The notes under the pieces are model-generated. The model had not been told where the DNA came from, did no database searches, and worked only from the letters and a program-made list of their open reading frames with translations. A program made the translations under genes and the position numbers. A DNA stretch of 9,851 nucleotides from M0027 sp021713415 (GTDB lineage Bacteria > Pseudomonadota > Gammaproteobacteria > Francisellales > Francisellaceae), in the NCBI GenBank assembly GCA_021713415.1, contig JAKJJQ010000077.1, forward strand, positions 1 to 9,851. Reading direction: 5' to 3'. This document shows positions 1-6,542 of this stretch, one piece after another. Each line of letters begins with the position of its first letter. Positions within the stretch are counted from its first letter, which is position 1.

Positions 1-813
1 CCCCTGTTTAACACCTTTTTTAGTAGCCTTAGCTTCCCATTGTTCACGTAGCGTCATGATGTCAGCTCCAGTTAAATCATCTAATTTCTTTAAAGTTTCT
101 CTAGCAGTATGTTTAGAGTCTAAATCTAAACTCATTAGTAATTGAACAAATGCATCTTTAAAGTCTTTACCATCAAAATAATTTGCCAGATTAGGGTATT
201 TTTCTAATATATTTACTAATCGTTTGGCTAATTCTTTGTCTCTTGAATATTTTAACACTAATTGAAAGAAAAATCGAAATCCTTGTGATGCAATCTCTTC
301 TTCATCTAGGACGGTAAGGTCAACTAATGTAATATCTTGAAATGCATATTTCTCAGCAAGTTCTTTATTTTCAAAGCAATTAAATATTGATAGGCTGTGA
401 GGATAGCCTTGTTTTGTGCCGTGGTAAAGCAAAATTGGCACAACAATTGGAAGCTTAGTATTTCCCTTAGCAAGATGTTTTTCCATGATTCGAATAACAT
501 ACTTATGAAACCTAAATGGTAAAATATCATGGTTTTTTAAACCGCTTTCATGCTCACAGAGAAAATAAATATAGGCTTTTTTGCCTTTAATTGGCACACT
601 CCAAAGTACATCGGTAATTAATTTTCTTAACTCTTGATCAATATGTTCACTTGGTTCAAGCTTCATTTTTGAGAAGTCAGCAAGTTCAATTAATTCTTTA
701 GGTAAAACAGACCTGATAACTTCTTCAGCAATCTCTTTTTTTTCCAAGTTGAATTTAAAGTATTGATCAAACTTAGGTTTGTTAATGTCTGTGTTATTTT
801 TTCTGACAATCAT
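1..813 (-). CDS. Rpn-family (Transposase_31) PD-(D/E)XK nuclease, 3' end outside window
   Basis: An open frame runs without a stop from ATG at 813 to the left edge, giving the first 271 residues. The layout is that of Rpn/YhgA-type recombination-promoting nucleases: an N-terminal FDQYFKFNL segment, KLEPSEHIDQELRKLITDVL (about 51-70) with the likely catalytic Asp68, YIYFLCEHES (81-90), the hydrophobic LPIVVPILLYHG block (121-132), and a charged LREQWEAKATKKG tail that usually precedes the C-terminus. Family members are DNA endonucleases linked to RecA-independent recombination and horizontally moving DNA. The usual EHQS core reads EHES here (Glu89 for Gln), which may affect catalysis. The initiator has no good Shine-Dalgarno; a TATAAT lies upstream around 845-850 without a convincing -35. 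It is the last of a minus-strand series, 61 nt after the WGR gene. Family call is from motif recognition only. Confidence 0.85.
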   Translation of the reverse strand, partial: MIVRKNNTDINKPKFDQYFKFNLEKKEIAEEVIRSVLPKELIELADFSKMKLEPSEHIDQELRKLITDVLWSVPIKGKKAYIYFLCEHESGLKNHDILPFRFHKYVIRIMEKHLAKGNTKLPIVVPILLYHGTKQGYPHSLSIFNCFENKELAEKYAFQDITLVDLTVLDEEEIASQGFRFFFQLVLKYSRDKELAKRLVNILEKYPNLANYFDGKDFKDAFVQLLMSLDLDSKHTARETLKKLDDLTGADIMTLREQWEAKATKKGVKQG

Positions 814-874
814 AATAATAAATTCAAAGTAAAACAGTTGGTTATATTATAACATTATTTAACAAACTAAAGTA

Positions 875-1090
875 TTATTCTTTAATAATTTCATAGCCAT
901 GACTCTTGCGGGTTTTAATGATTTTTGCAATAAGGCTTTGGCCTGATATTTCATCGTTGACAAGATGGGTTTGTTGATTACCAATTTTAGAAAATTTAGA
1001 ACCCCATGTACAAACAACACACCATTGATCAAATAAATCTTTGGTTAAGTTAATTAAATAGTAGCGTTTGTTAGTTTCAAGTCTAATCAT
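875..1090 (-). CDS. small stand-alone WGR-domain protein
   Basis: The 71-residue product is essentially one WGR domain. It has the aromatic beta-strand start KRYYLINLTKD (8-18), then QWCVVCTWGSKFSKIGNQ (22-39) containing the Trp-Gly signature at 29-30, and ends with IIKTRKSHGYEII (57-69), the usual KxxxGYE-like finish. The domain is known from PARPs and from MolR-type and small bacterial proteins and is thought to bind nucleic acid. Here the third signature residue is Ser instead of Arg. It has its own probable promoter (TATAAT at 1111-1116) with a very short leader, and the ribosome site is weak (GGA about 9 nt before ATG). Function in this element is unknown; a DNA-binding accessory role is an inference. 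Confidence 0.7.
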   Translation of the reverse strand: MIRLETNKRYYLINLTKDLFDQWCVVCTWGSKFSKIGNQQTHLVNDEISGQSLIAKIIKTRKSHGYEIIKE

Positions 1091-1110
1091 GAGCTTAAAT
1101 CCAAAAATAC

Positions 1111-1139
1111 ATTATAAATATATCATGAAAATATATGAA
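1111..1139 (-). promoter_or_regulatory. probable sigma-70 promoter of the WGR gene
   Basis: On the minus strand TTCATA (1139-1134), a 17-nt spacer and a perfect TATAAT (1116-1111) lie 20 nt before the ATG at 1090. The -35 matches four of six consensus bases. In such AT-rich DNA a TATAAT alone is weak evidence, but the spacing supports the call. Confidence 0.45.
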
Positions 1140-1182
1140 TAACACTATTGATAACATATACATATCAATTTAATATTCAAGT

Positions 1183-1243
1183 GTCAGATACAGTATGGAA
1201 AAGTAGAGAGATGGATGCCACGGGTGGAATTATTGTGTCTGAC
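1183..1243. repeat. 61-bp element bounded by imperfect inverted repeats
   Basis: GTCAGATACAGTA (1183-1195) is matched in inverted orientation by TATTGTGTCTGAC (1231-1243), with 11 of 13 positions paired. Inside is a stretch less AT-rich than its surroundings, with a small perfect inverted repeat CCAC-GG-GTGG (1218-1227). No reading frame is present. This could be a remnant of insertion-sequence ends, a small non-autonomous element, or a protein-binding site. No target duplication is obvious. The rest of 1140-1345 shows only AT-rich sequence. Confidence 0.4.
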
Positions 1244-1345
1244 TTTACTTCATAACCAAATAATAGTCATTTTTTCTACCATATGAAAACAATCTAATTA
1301 TCACTGAGTATTTAATAATATGTATGATTTTTAACAATATTTAAC

Positions 1346-1459
1346 CTATTGTCAAAATAAATAAGTCTATTGTCATTAATTACCTTGACAGTAAATAATG
1401 GTTAAATGTTTTTAAAGACAGTAATTTATGTTTTATTGTCACAATTGTCAAACTGTCAA
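1346..1459. repeat. cluster of TTGTCA/TGACA motifs (iteron-like)
   Basis: CTATTGTCA occurs at 1346-1354 and 1367-1375, exactly 21 bp apart. ATTGTCA recurs at 1435-1441 and 1444-1450, and CTGTCAA at 1453-1459. The inverted form TTGACAG is at 1385-1391, and a weaker AAGACAGTAA at 1415-1424 partly repeats TTGACAGTAA (1385-1394). The last copies overlap the 3' end of the DUF3987 gene. Short clustered direct and inverted repeats next to AT-rich DNA resemble replication iterons or operator sites. The binding protein is unknown, and some copies could be chance in AT-rich sequence. Confidence 0.5.
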
Positions 1460-2929
1460 AGCACTTTTAAATAATTTAGGGTGGAACACAATTTGTATAC
1501 GCTTAGAGTCAGAAGTTGCTTTAAGGTAATGAGATTTTTCAAGTAGTTTAATTGCTTTATCACGCCTTATTTTATCGCGAACAGGTGTGATGCGTAGTAT
1601 TTCACGTGAAGTTGTCTCAACAAGGTTTTTAGCAATAACTGTATCAAGAATTAATTTTGCATCATGTTCAACTTGGGTGAGTTTGGTTTCACCAAAGATG
1701 CGTTTAGCCTCATTTAAATGCCACTCAATAATTTGATAGGCAGATTCAATGTGATCAACGGTTATCTCTGTGCCTTGTTTGCCAGTAAATAGGTGGAATA
1801 GGGCGGATAGTCTAGCTATATTCTCACTTGCTTTAGAGGCAAGATCATGAATAGACATCCAATGGTATTCATTAGCAATTGCAGTCTCAATGTAGTTAAA
1901 ATAGTTAACCCATGCCTCTTTTGCTAATTTACTAAATGTTAAAGTTGGGATATGACCAAATCCGTATCTATCAACAGGCTGGGTATTTGAAAGACAAGCT
2001 TTAATGCGTCTATGAAACGTATCAAGATGATCAGTAATTTTGTTTAGCGGTTCTTTATAATATCGATTACCCATTGTTGAAGTAGGGTAGGCTAATAATG
2101 TGCGGGCTAAAAAACCACTATTACGATTAATACCATCACCTTTTTTAAGCATTTGTTCTAAGAGTAGTGGTTGCATCATTAAATTAAGTGTAAAGCGCCT
2201 ATCTTTAATAAATACATCACCTGTTGTTTTACGGTGTATTGATATTGGTTGTGCATCCCAAAGTCGGTTTAATAGGGCAACAAACTTGGTGTTATCTTTC
2301 TTTATACTAGGGCTTGATAAAAAGATGCCAGCCTCATCTGACCATATACTAGTGCTTGGATATGCTTTCGCTAAATTTTCACTTAGGGCTTCTGCTGTAA
2401 TATCTTCATATTTTAATTTTGGTAAGAGAGGAACTTCAGGCTCTTGTTGCATCATTAAATTGTAATAGCCATCATAAATGTCAGTTTCAAAACCTTGGGT
2501 GGCTAGTCGTTTAATCATCATCAATAAGCCTTTGCGCTTAATTGACCATGTGGTATGTTCATTTTTTAAGCGATTATATTCTGGCATTATGTTTTTTGTA
2601 GTTTGTTCTTGCCATTCTTCTGTACCTTTACCAAAAACTTTATCAGCAGCAGTTTTACGTTCACCACTTGATGCTACTGTAATAAAGTACATTGATACTG
2701 GGCTTATAAGTACATTATCACGGGCAACATTTGCTAAACCTTGGCAGCTAAGTGAAACATTGGATAATGCACTATTGGCCAATAGTGCAATCGGTTGTTG
2801 CCCATAATCAGCATAAGATTGAATTGCCTTTTTAATTATCTCAGGCAATGAATTAATTGGGTATTCTGCTTGTTTTGTTGATATATGGGTTAATGGAATT
2901 GGTGTTTTCCAATTTGTTTGTGCAGTCAT
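1448..2929 (-). CDS. DUF3987 / YfjI-like protein
   Basis: The 493-residue product matches the DUF3987 (YfjI-like) family found on plasmids, phages and genomic islands, where it often sits near primase or replication genes. Visible landmarks are LANSALSNVSLSCQG (50-64), the degenerate P-loop-like FITVASSGERKTAADKVF (82-99), an acidic SIWSDEAGIFLSS (194-206) that may act as a Walker B, and NSGFLARTLLAYP (270-282), whose Arg276 is in a conserved family position. The C-terminal 100 residues look like a winged-helix-type segment. The biochemical activity of the family is not settled; an ATPase or helicase-like role is an inference. The ATG at 2929 has no clear Shine-Dalgarno. A TATAAT lies 31 nt upstream in the gap after the IHF-like gene. 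The length is usual for the family, and no frameshift is seen. Confidence 0.85.
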   Translation of the reverse strand: MTAQTNWKTPIPLTHISTKQAEYPINSLPEIIKKAIQSYADYGQQPIALLANSALSNVSLSCQGLANVARDNVLISPVSMYFITVASSGERKTAADKVFGKGTEEWQEQTTKNIMPEYNRLKNEHTTWSIKRKGLLMMIKRLATQGFETDIYDGYYNLMMQQEPEVPLLPKLKYEDITAEALSENLAKAYPSTSIWSDEAGIFLSSPSIKKDNTKFVALLNRLWDAQPISIHRKTTGDVFIKDRRFTLNLMMQPLLLEQMLKKGDGINRNSGFLARTLLAYPTSTMGNRYYKEPLNKITDHLDTFHRRIKACLSNTQPVDRYGFGHIPTLTFSKLAKEAWVNYFNYIETAIANEYHWMSIHDLASKASENIARLSALFHLFTGKQGTEITVDHIESAYQIIEWHLNEAKRIFGETKLTQVEHDAKLILDTVIAKNLVETTSREILRITPVRDKIRRDKAIKLLEKSHYLKATSDSKRIQIVFHPKLFKSALTV

Positions 2930-2960
2930 ATTTTTTTAAATTAAGATCGTTTAAGCTGAA

Positions 2961-2966
2961 ATTATA
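2961..2966 (-). promoter_or_regulatory. possible -10 element for the DUF3987 gene
   Basis: TATAAT on the minus strand lies 31 nt before the start at 2929, in the 124-nt gap after the IHF-like gene. No good -35 is seen at 16-18 nt. It suggests that the DUF3987 gene may be transcribed separately from the parB group. Confidence 0.3.
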
Positions 2967-3053
2967 ATAACATAAAGCTATATGAACTGCATTTTGTCTT
3001 TTACTGGGAACAAGTTGGATATAATCAGTAATATTTAATCAGGCAAAGCATTA

Positions 3054-3350
3054 TTATTTAATGTTTATTACACTCTCTTTTAAGTATTTTCCAGGTTTAA
3101 AGTGAATTTTATGTGCAGATACATTAGATAGTATTTCACCTGTTTTAGGATTACGCACAGATTTATTTTTATGTTCGCGTACCTCTAAGACTCCAAAACC
3201 TCTAATTTCAATTCGTCTATTATTTTTCAAAGCATGTGACATAAGGTTTAATATAGTTTTTACAGCCATATCTGATTTCTGATGATCTATATGAAGTGAA
3301 CGGCTAAGGTTCTTAATAATTTTAGATTTACTGATAACATCACGTGACAT
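3054..3350 (-). CDS. IHF-beta/HU-family DNA-bending protein
   Basis: The 98-residue product has the full HU/IHF fold signature and is closest to the IHF beta subunit. The helical N-terminal half is followed by RRIEIRGFGVLEVREHKNKS (45-64), the beta arm RNPKTGE (66-72) with the intercalating proline at 68, and HFKPGKYLKE (83-92). Length is as expected (chromosomal IhfB is about 94). It bends DNA at specific or AT-rich sites in the nucleoid. The strong ribosome site AGAGGA lies 8 nt upstream of ATG, inside the preceding gene, and the two genes overlap by 11 bp, so they are probably translationally coupled. Placement in the parB operon is notable because IHF is a cofactor of P1 ParB at parS. Whether it acts alone or pairs with a chromosomal IhfA cannot be told. 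Confidence 0.93.
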   Translation of the reverse strand: MSRDVISKSKIIKNLSRSLHIDHQKSDMAVKTILNLMSHALKNNRRIEIRGFGVLEVREHKNKSVRNPKTGEILSNVSAHKIHFKPGKYLKESVINIK

Positions 3351-3600
3351 TTATATTTTCCTCTTTAAATGAGTCAACTTTAAGGTGCTTATGGTTCTTT
3401 TGAATAATTTTATAGGCTTGTCTTAGAACTGATTTATCAGCTTCAGTAATGGGTGCATTGAATCCATATAAAGATAGTAGAAAGGATAAAATTTCAGAAA
3501 CCTCATTAAGGTTAGCTTCACTCTCTGCAATCATTCCATCAAAAATAAGAGCAGCAGAGGCAATGAAATCTTGCTGTGACTCGTTTAATTTGATCGCCAT
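3340..3600 (-). CDS. hypothetical 86-residue helical protein between parB and the IHF-like gene
   Basis: I do not recognise a family. The protein appears mainly helical, with an acidic middle (MIAESEANLNEVSEILSFLL, 23-42) and a basic segment KIIQKNHKHLK (64-74). It has no membrane segment, signal peptide or cysteine. It starts 12 nt after the parB stop with a modest AGAG ribosome site, and its 3' end overlaps the IHF-like gene, so the three genes look co-transcribed. A role in partition or in DNA organisation is suggested only by position. Confidence 0.75.
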   Translation of the reverse strand: MAIKLNESQQDFIASAALIFDGMIAESEANLNEVSEILSFLLSLYGFNAPITEADKSVLRQAYKIIQKNHKHLKVDSFKEENINVT

Positions 3601-3612
3601 TTTTCTCTACAT

Positions 3613-4371
3613 CTATTCTAAAAAACTCACTAATATTTCTTCAATTTCTTCTTGGTTTACCTTAAAAGAGTCATCAAAAACAATACTATTTTTTACCCAT
3701 TTACCTATAACAGTACCATCTTTAGAGATAATCTCTTTGGTATTAACAGTCTGTTGTTGACCATGAACAATTTCATTAACTAATTTTTCAATCTTTCTAC
3801 AACCTGCACCTTTTCTAATCTCTTCAGCTATTTCTATTAACGCACTAATATAGTTATCTCCTTTTTTGGCTAAAGCATTAATAACGCTTGCTGAACGACA
3901 GGATACCTTGCTCATATTAGTGACTGCTTCCCATATTTGAGAGGGTACATTGGCAAATGAAAGTAAATCATAAATTTTGTCTTTGGAGCATTGATTTAAT
4001 TTGGCAAGTTCAGCTACAGAGGATTTATCACTATCAATTAGCTTTTTAAAATGCATACCACGTGAATAATCTGAAATTGGTTGCTTTTCATTTTCTCTTA
4101 GTTGCATAAAGAAAGCTTCTTGATCAGATATATCCTTTACAATCGCCTTCAATGCTATACCTGCTTCAAGACATGCTCTATGTCTTCTACTGCCCGCAAT
4201 GACTTCATACTTAAAATTAGAATCAGTTGACTTTCTAACAATAACAGGTTCGACTTGACCATTATTTTTAATATCAAGACCAAGCTTATTGATGTCGCCA
4301 AATTCAAAGGTTGATCTGTCTGCAAATTGCCAACGTTTACAGTTTTCAGGCTTAATTTCAATGATGTCCAT
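3613..4371 (-). CDS. parB: ParB/SopB-type plasmid partition protein
   Basis: The 252-residue product has the ParB/Spo0J order: NNGQVEPVIV (36-45, box I), EVIAGSRRHRACLEAG (56-71, box II with GSRRxRA), LRENEKQPISDYSRG (91-105), then a helix-turn-helix region VAELAKLNQCSKDKIYDLLS (119-138). The ISDYSRG-to-helix region and the C-terminal GTVIGKWVKNSIVFDD...EEIEEILVSFLE (219-252), a likely dimerisation unit, resemble F SopB and P1 ParB. It would bind a centromere and a ParA ATPase, but no parA is nearby. The box III motif ENxxR reads ENEKQ, so the usual Arg is missing. ATG at 4371 is preferred to in-frame GTG at 4377 because AAGAG sits 5 nt before the ATG. It heads an operon with the 86-residue protein and the IHF-like gene. 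Confidence 0.9.
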   Translation of the reverse strand: MDIIEIKPENCKRWQFADRSTFEFGDINKLGLDIKNNGQVEPVIVRKSTDSNFKYEVIAGSRRHRACLEAGIALKAIVKDISDQEAFFMQLRENEKQPISDYSRGMHFKKLIDSDKSSVAELAKLNQCSKDKIYDLLSFANVPSQIWEAVTNMSKVSCRSASVINALAKKGDNYISALIEIAEEIRKGAGCRKIEKLVNEIVHGQQQTVNTKEIISKDGTVIGKWVKNSIVFDDSFKVNQEEIEEILVSFLE

Positions 4372-4377
4372 ATTCAC

Positions 4378-4596
4378 TCTTAACTTATTAAACTATATAG
4401 TAAATTAATATTATATTAACACTCAAATTAATACTTATCAAATATAATTTGGGTCGTGCGTCCGTAATTAATATTCTATAGTTTTTAAGAAATGTATTTT
4501 AATATTTTTTGAATAATCTGATAGGATATAATAAAATAGCTTGTTGAGCTTTAATTTTGAAATTATTGGAGGCTCTGTTTTAAATTTCCTTTTTAT
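4378..4596. other. intergenic stretch upstream of parB with a GC-richer imperfect palindrome
   Basis: This very AT-rich gap holds no gene. GGTCGTGCGTCC (4452-4463) stands out by composition and is an imperfect palindrome (8 of 12 positions symmetric). AATTAATA occurs three times (4403, 4426, 4466). Given its place before parB it could hold the parB promoter or a centromere or operator, but no known parS sequence is recognisable. TATAGT at 4392-4397 on the minus strand is a possible -10 for parB with no clear -35. Confidence 0.3.
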
Positions 4597-4884
4597 TTAG
4601 AGTGAAAAAAAACAAATTAACATTACAATTGCAGCAAAGGCATTTGCTTTATGTACAAAAGACTCATTAACTATATTTTTACTTATTAAATAATTAATGT
4701 TTGCAAGCAAAATTCCTAAATAAATAGGCACTAAAGCAGGGGCAAACGCATGAATCCAACTTGTGCCATAGTGGTATGTTATCCATCCTGAAAAAACACA
4801 AAAAAATAATGCAAATTGAAGCAATAGACTAACAGTTAATTTTGCTAGTGTTTTGCTTAACAAGTCATTTTGTTTGTATATCAT
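4597..4884 (-). CDS. hypothetical three-helix membrane protein
   Basis: The 95-residue product is mostly hydrophobic, with predicted membrane helices at about 13-35, 43-66 and 78-95. The short loops contain YHYGTSW (37-43) and the polar stretch ISKNIVNESFVHKA (67-80). No family is recognised. It is the last gene of the seven-gene series, 17 nt after the preceding stop. The best ribosome site, AAGGA, lies about 12 nt from the ATG, which is unusually far. An inner-membrane location is inferred. Confidence 0.72.
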   Translation of the reverse strand: MIYKQNDLLSKTLAKLTVSLLLQFALFFCVFSGWITYHYGTSWIHAFAPALVPIYLGILLANINYLISKNIVNESFVHKANAFAAIVMLICFFSL

Positions 4885-4901
4885 TTTGATTTATAGTCCT
4901 T

Positions 4902-5207
4902 CTAAGAAAGTAATGAGTCTTCTACGTAGTATTGTATGATGTCTTCTTTCGTCTCTAGTTCAGTTTTCTTTGCTATATCGCTAACCCAGATTTTCTTTTC
5001 TTTTAACGATTTAATATCAAAGTCATTTTCAAGTATGATTTCGAGAGTATCCTTATCTAAAGCATTTGCTCTATCCATTAATGCCGCACATGCCAATCTA
5101 CCATATGAATAGCGTGCTGCAAACATATGCGTTAATTTGCGCTTACGTTTGTTGTATATATACATCATAAATATTAAGACTATAAGAGTAATATAAAAAT
5201 AAACCAT
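4902..5207 (-). CDS. hypothetical single-helix membrane protein, paralogue of the adjacent upstream gene
   Basis: An N-terminal membrane helix (about 3-18) is followed by a basic NKRKRKL stop-transfer, which implies a cytoplasmic C-terminal domain. That domain begins RYSYGRLACAALMDR (32-46) and ends LETKEDIIQYY (84-94). Both blocks recur in the neighbouring 112-residue protein, including the YxYxR(I/L)ACA motif, ALDKDT versus KLDNST, and L(E/Q)TKxDII. No known family is recognised. The start lies 2 nt after the upstream stop, so the pair is probably translationally coupled. Confidence 0.75.
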   Translation of the reverse strand: MVYFYITLIVLIFMMYIYNKRKRKLTHMFAARYSYGRLACAALMDRANALDKDTLEIILENDFDIKSLKEKKIWVSDIAKKTELETKEDIIQYYVEDSLLS

Positions 5208-5209
5208 AA

Positions 5210-5548
5210 TTACATACTTCCCTTAGTTCTTAAAAAATCAATTATGTCATGTTTTGTTTGTAATTTTTTATTTATTACAAGAGAGTTGAATGTAATTGAT
5301 GTTGAATTATGCTCAGATAGCGCATTAAATAGCTCTTTGGATTTATTATCTATAAAAATATTAATCGTGCTATTATCAAGTTTGTTTTGACGTTTTAAAA
5401 TTACGGCACAAGCAATTCTTTCATATTCATATAAATAGAATATGGGATTTTTAAAAGGATTTAATGATATATATTTGTAATATACAAAAATTGCTATACT
5501 TAAATTAATAATACAAGCAATTAGTATAATAGTATCAACGTCAAACAT
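5210..5548 (-). CDS. hypothetical single-helix membrane protein, first copy of a paralogous pair
   Basis: The 112-residue product has a long N-terminal membrane helix (about 5-25), then a domain starting YEYERIACAVILKR (40-53) and ending LQTKHDIIDFL (96-106). These blocks align with the next gene (YxYxR(I/L)ACA and L(E/Q)TKxDII), with an insertion of several residues between them here. The two genes look like an old tandem duplication. The ribosome site GAAGGA is about 12 nt before the ATG. Function is unknown; the products could form a hetero-oligomer in the inner membrane, which is an inference. Confidence 0.75.
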   Translation of the reverse strand: MFDVDTIILIACIINLSIAIFVYYKYISLNPFKNPIFYLYEYERIACAVILKRQNKLDNSTINIFIDNKSKELFNALSEHNSTSITFNSLVINKKLQTKHDIIDFLRTKGSM

Positions 5549-5631
5549 TCTAATATGATTCCTTCAAATACTCTAAACTATTTTGTTAAGAGGCTATCAT
5601 TTTTAAACTAATTGTTAATGCGACTAAGGCA

Positions 5632-5985
5632 TTATTCTTCAATGCTAAAAGCTTCATCTAAAGCCTCATTAATTGCAAAAGCTTCATTTTCAAGGTCTAC
5701 TCTATCAGCGTTATTAATAGCTTTTATTACAGCGTCATATCCATACTTGATTTCTAAATGATGCTTTCTATTTTCTAATTTTTGGTGGTCTTTAATTACT
5801 TTATCCCACCACTCAAATGATTCTTGATCACAAATATATGCATCTTTGTCATCACTATAAATAAAAATTCCATCGTTAAAAGCACCAGTATTGCCAATGA
5901 AGTCCTGTGTCCATTCAACATTTGTTTCTGGATCTATGATTACTAAATCTTCATATCTACCTGTTTCATTTACATAAATTTTCAT
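5632..5985 (-). CDS. hypothetical acidic soluble protein
   Basis: The 117-residue product has no membrane segment or signal. The N-terminal half looks beta-rich (MKIYVNETGRYEDLVIIDPE, then GAFNDGIFIYSDD). The second half is helical, beginning DQESFEWWDKVIKDHQKL (53-70) and ending in the very acidic LDEAFSIEE. I recall similar small mobile-element proteins with a WW-containing helix of this kind but cannot name a family. A good AAGGA site lies before the ATG. It is the only clearly cytoplasmic, strongly acidic member of an otherwise membrane-rich gene series, so it might be a soluble partner or a DNA-mimic-like protein; both are guesses. Confidence 0.75.
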   Translation of the reverse strand: MKIYVNETGRYEDLVIIDPETNVEWTQDFIGNTGAFNDGIFIYSDDKDAYICDQESFEWWDKVIKDHQKLENRKHHLEIKYGYDAVIKAINNADRVDLENEAFAINEALDEAFSIEE

Positions 5986-6040
5986 TTTTCTTTCCTTATA
6001 TATTATTTGATAATATCTACTCTAGTTAACTTTTGTTAAT

Positions 6041-6496
6041 CTAGTCTCCCATTACTAGCTTATGAACGAAAGCGCATACAATGTATGCAGCACAAATCAT
6101 TGCAAAATATTGTAAAAAACTTCCAGTAAAAGGGCTATCAATTGTTTCTTTAATATCTTTGTATTGAGAATACTTCATACCGTAGTGAATTTTTTCTATA
6201 ATATTATTACTAGCTTCATTTTGTATGGCGTAATGTTTAAGCCTTTGAACTTCGTTTTCAGATACAACACTTGATTCTAACAACTTTTTTCTAATATCTA
6301 TGATATCTTGGACGGTCATTCCATAGCCAATTTGATTTTTAATAGTTGTATCAGTATTCATTTTCTCTGCATATTCTTTAAGGTTTTGTACTTGTTCTTT
6401 TGTGGCAAGCTGATCATTATTATTTGAACAAGCTGTTGCAAGAATTATAATATTGGCTATTAATAGTAATTTAACTAGGGTTTTAATTTTTCCCAT
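6041..6496 (-). CDS. putative lipoprotein with a tandem 47-residue repeat and C-terminal membrane helix
   Basis: The ATG at 6496 is preferred to an upstream in-frame start at 6514 because AAAGGA lies 8 nt before it; the product is then 151 residues. A signal-like MGKIKTLVKLLLIANIIILA leads to TAC with Cys23 as probable lipidation site, followed by SNNNDQ. Residues 34-72 and 81-119 are two copies of one repeat: VQNLKEYA and VQRLKHYA at 36 and 83, and YGM at 58 and 105, both 47 apart. A second hydrophobic helix (about 128-146) ends in HKLVMGD. A lipoprotein with a C-terminal transmembrane helix is unusual. If the first segment is instead an uncleaved anchor, the repeats form an extracytoplasmic loop between two helices. 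No family is recognised. Confidence 0.8.
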   Translation of the reverse strand: MGKIKTLVKLLLIANIIILATACSNNNDQLATKEQVQNLKEYAEKMNTDTTIKNQIGYGMTVQDIIDIRKKLLESSVVSENEVQRLKHYAIQNEASNNIIEKIHYGMKYSQYKDIKETIDSPFTGSFLQYFAMICAAYIVCAFVHKLVMGD

Positions 6497-6542
6497 GATT
6501 AAGAATCCTTTCAAAAGTTATTGGTCGTGAAGTAATTATTGA

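Noticed and set aside
324..530. 68-residue minus-strand open frame
   Set aside because: It lies in another frame inside the Rpn nuclease gene and has no ribosome site or recognisable domain.
2100..2807. Two plus-strand open frames (2100-2465 and 2478-2807)
   Set aside because: They are antisense to the well-supported DUF3987 gene and their products look like reverse-complement artefacts.
3449..3760. 103-residue plus-strand open frame
   Set aside because: It is antisense across the 86-residue gene and the end of parB, which have better starts and family support.
4155..4361. 68-residue minus-strand frame within parB
   Set aside because: It is an out-of-frame shadow of the ParB N-terminal domain.
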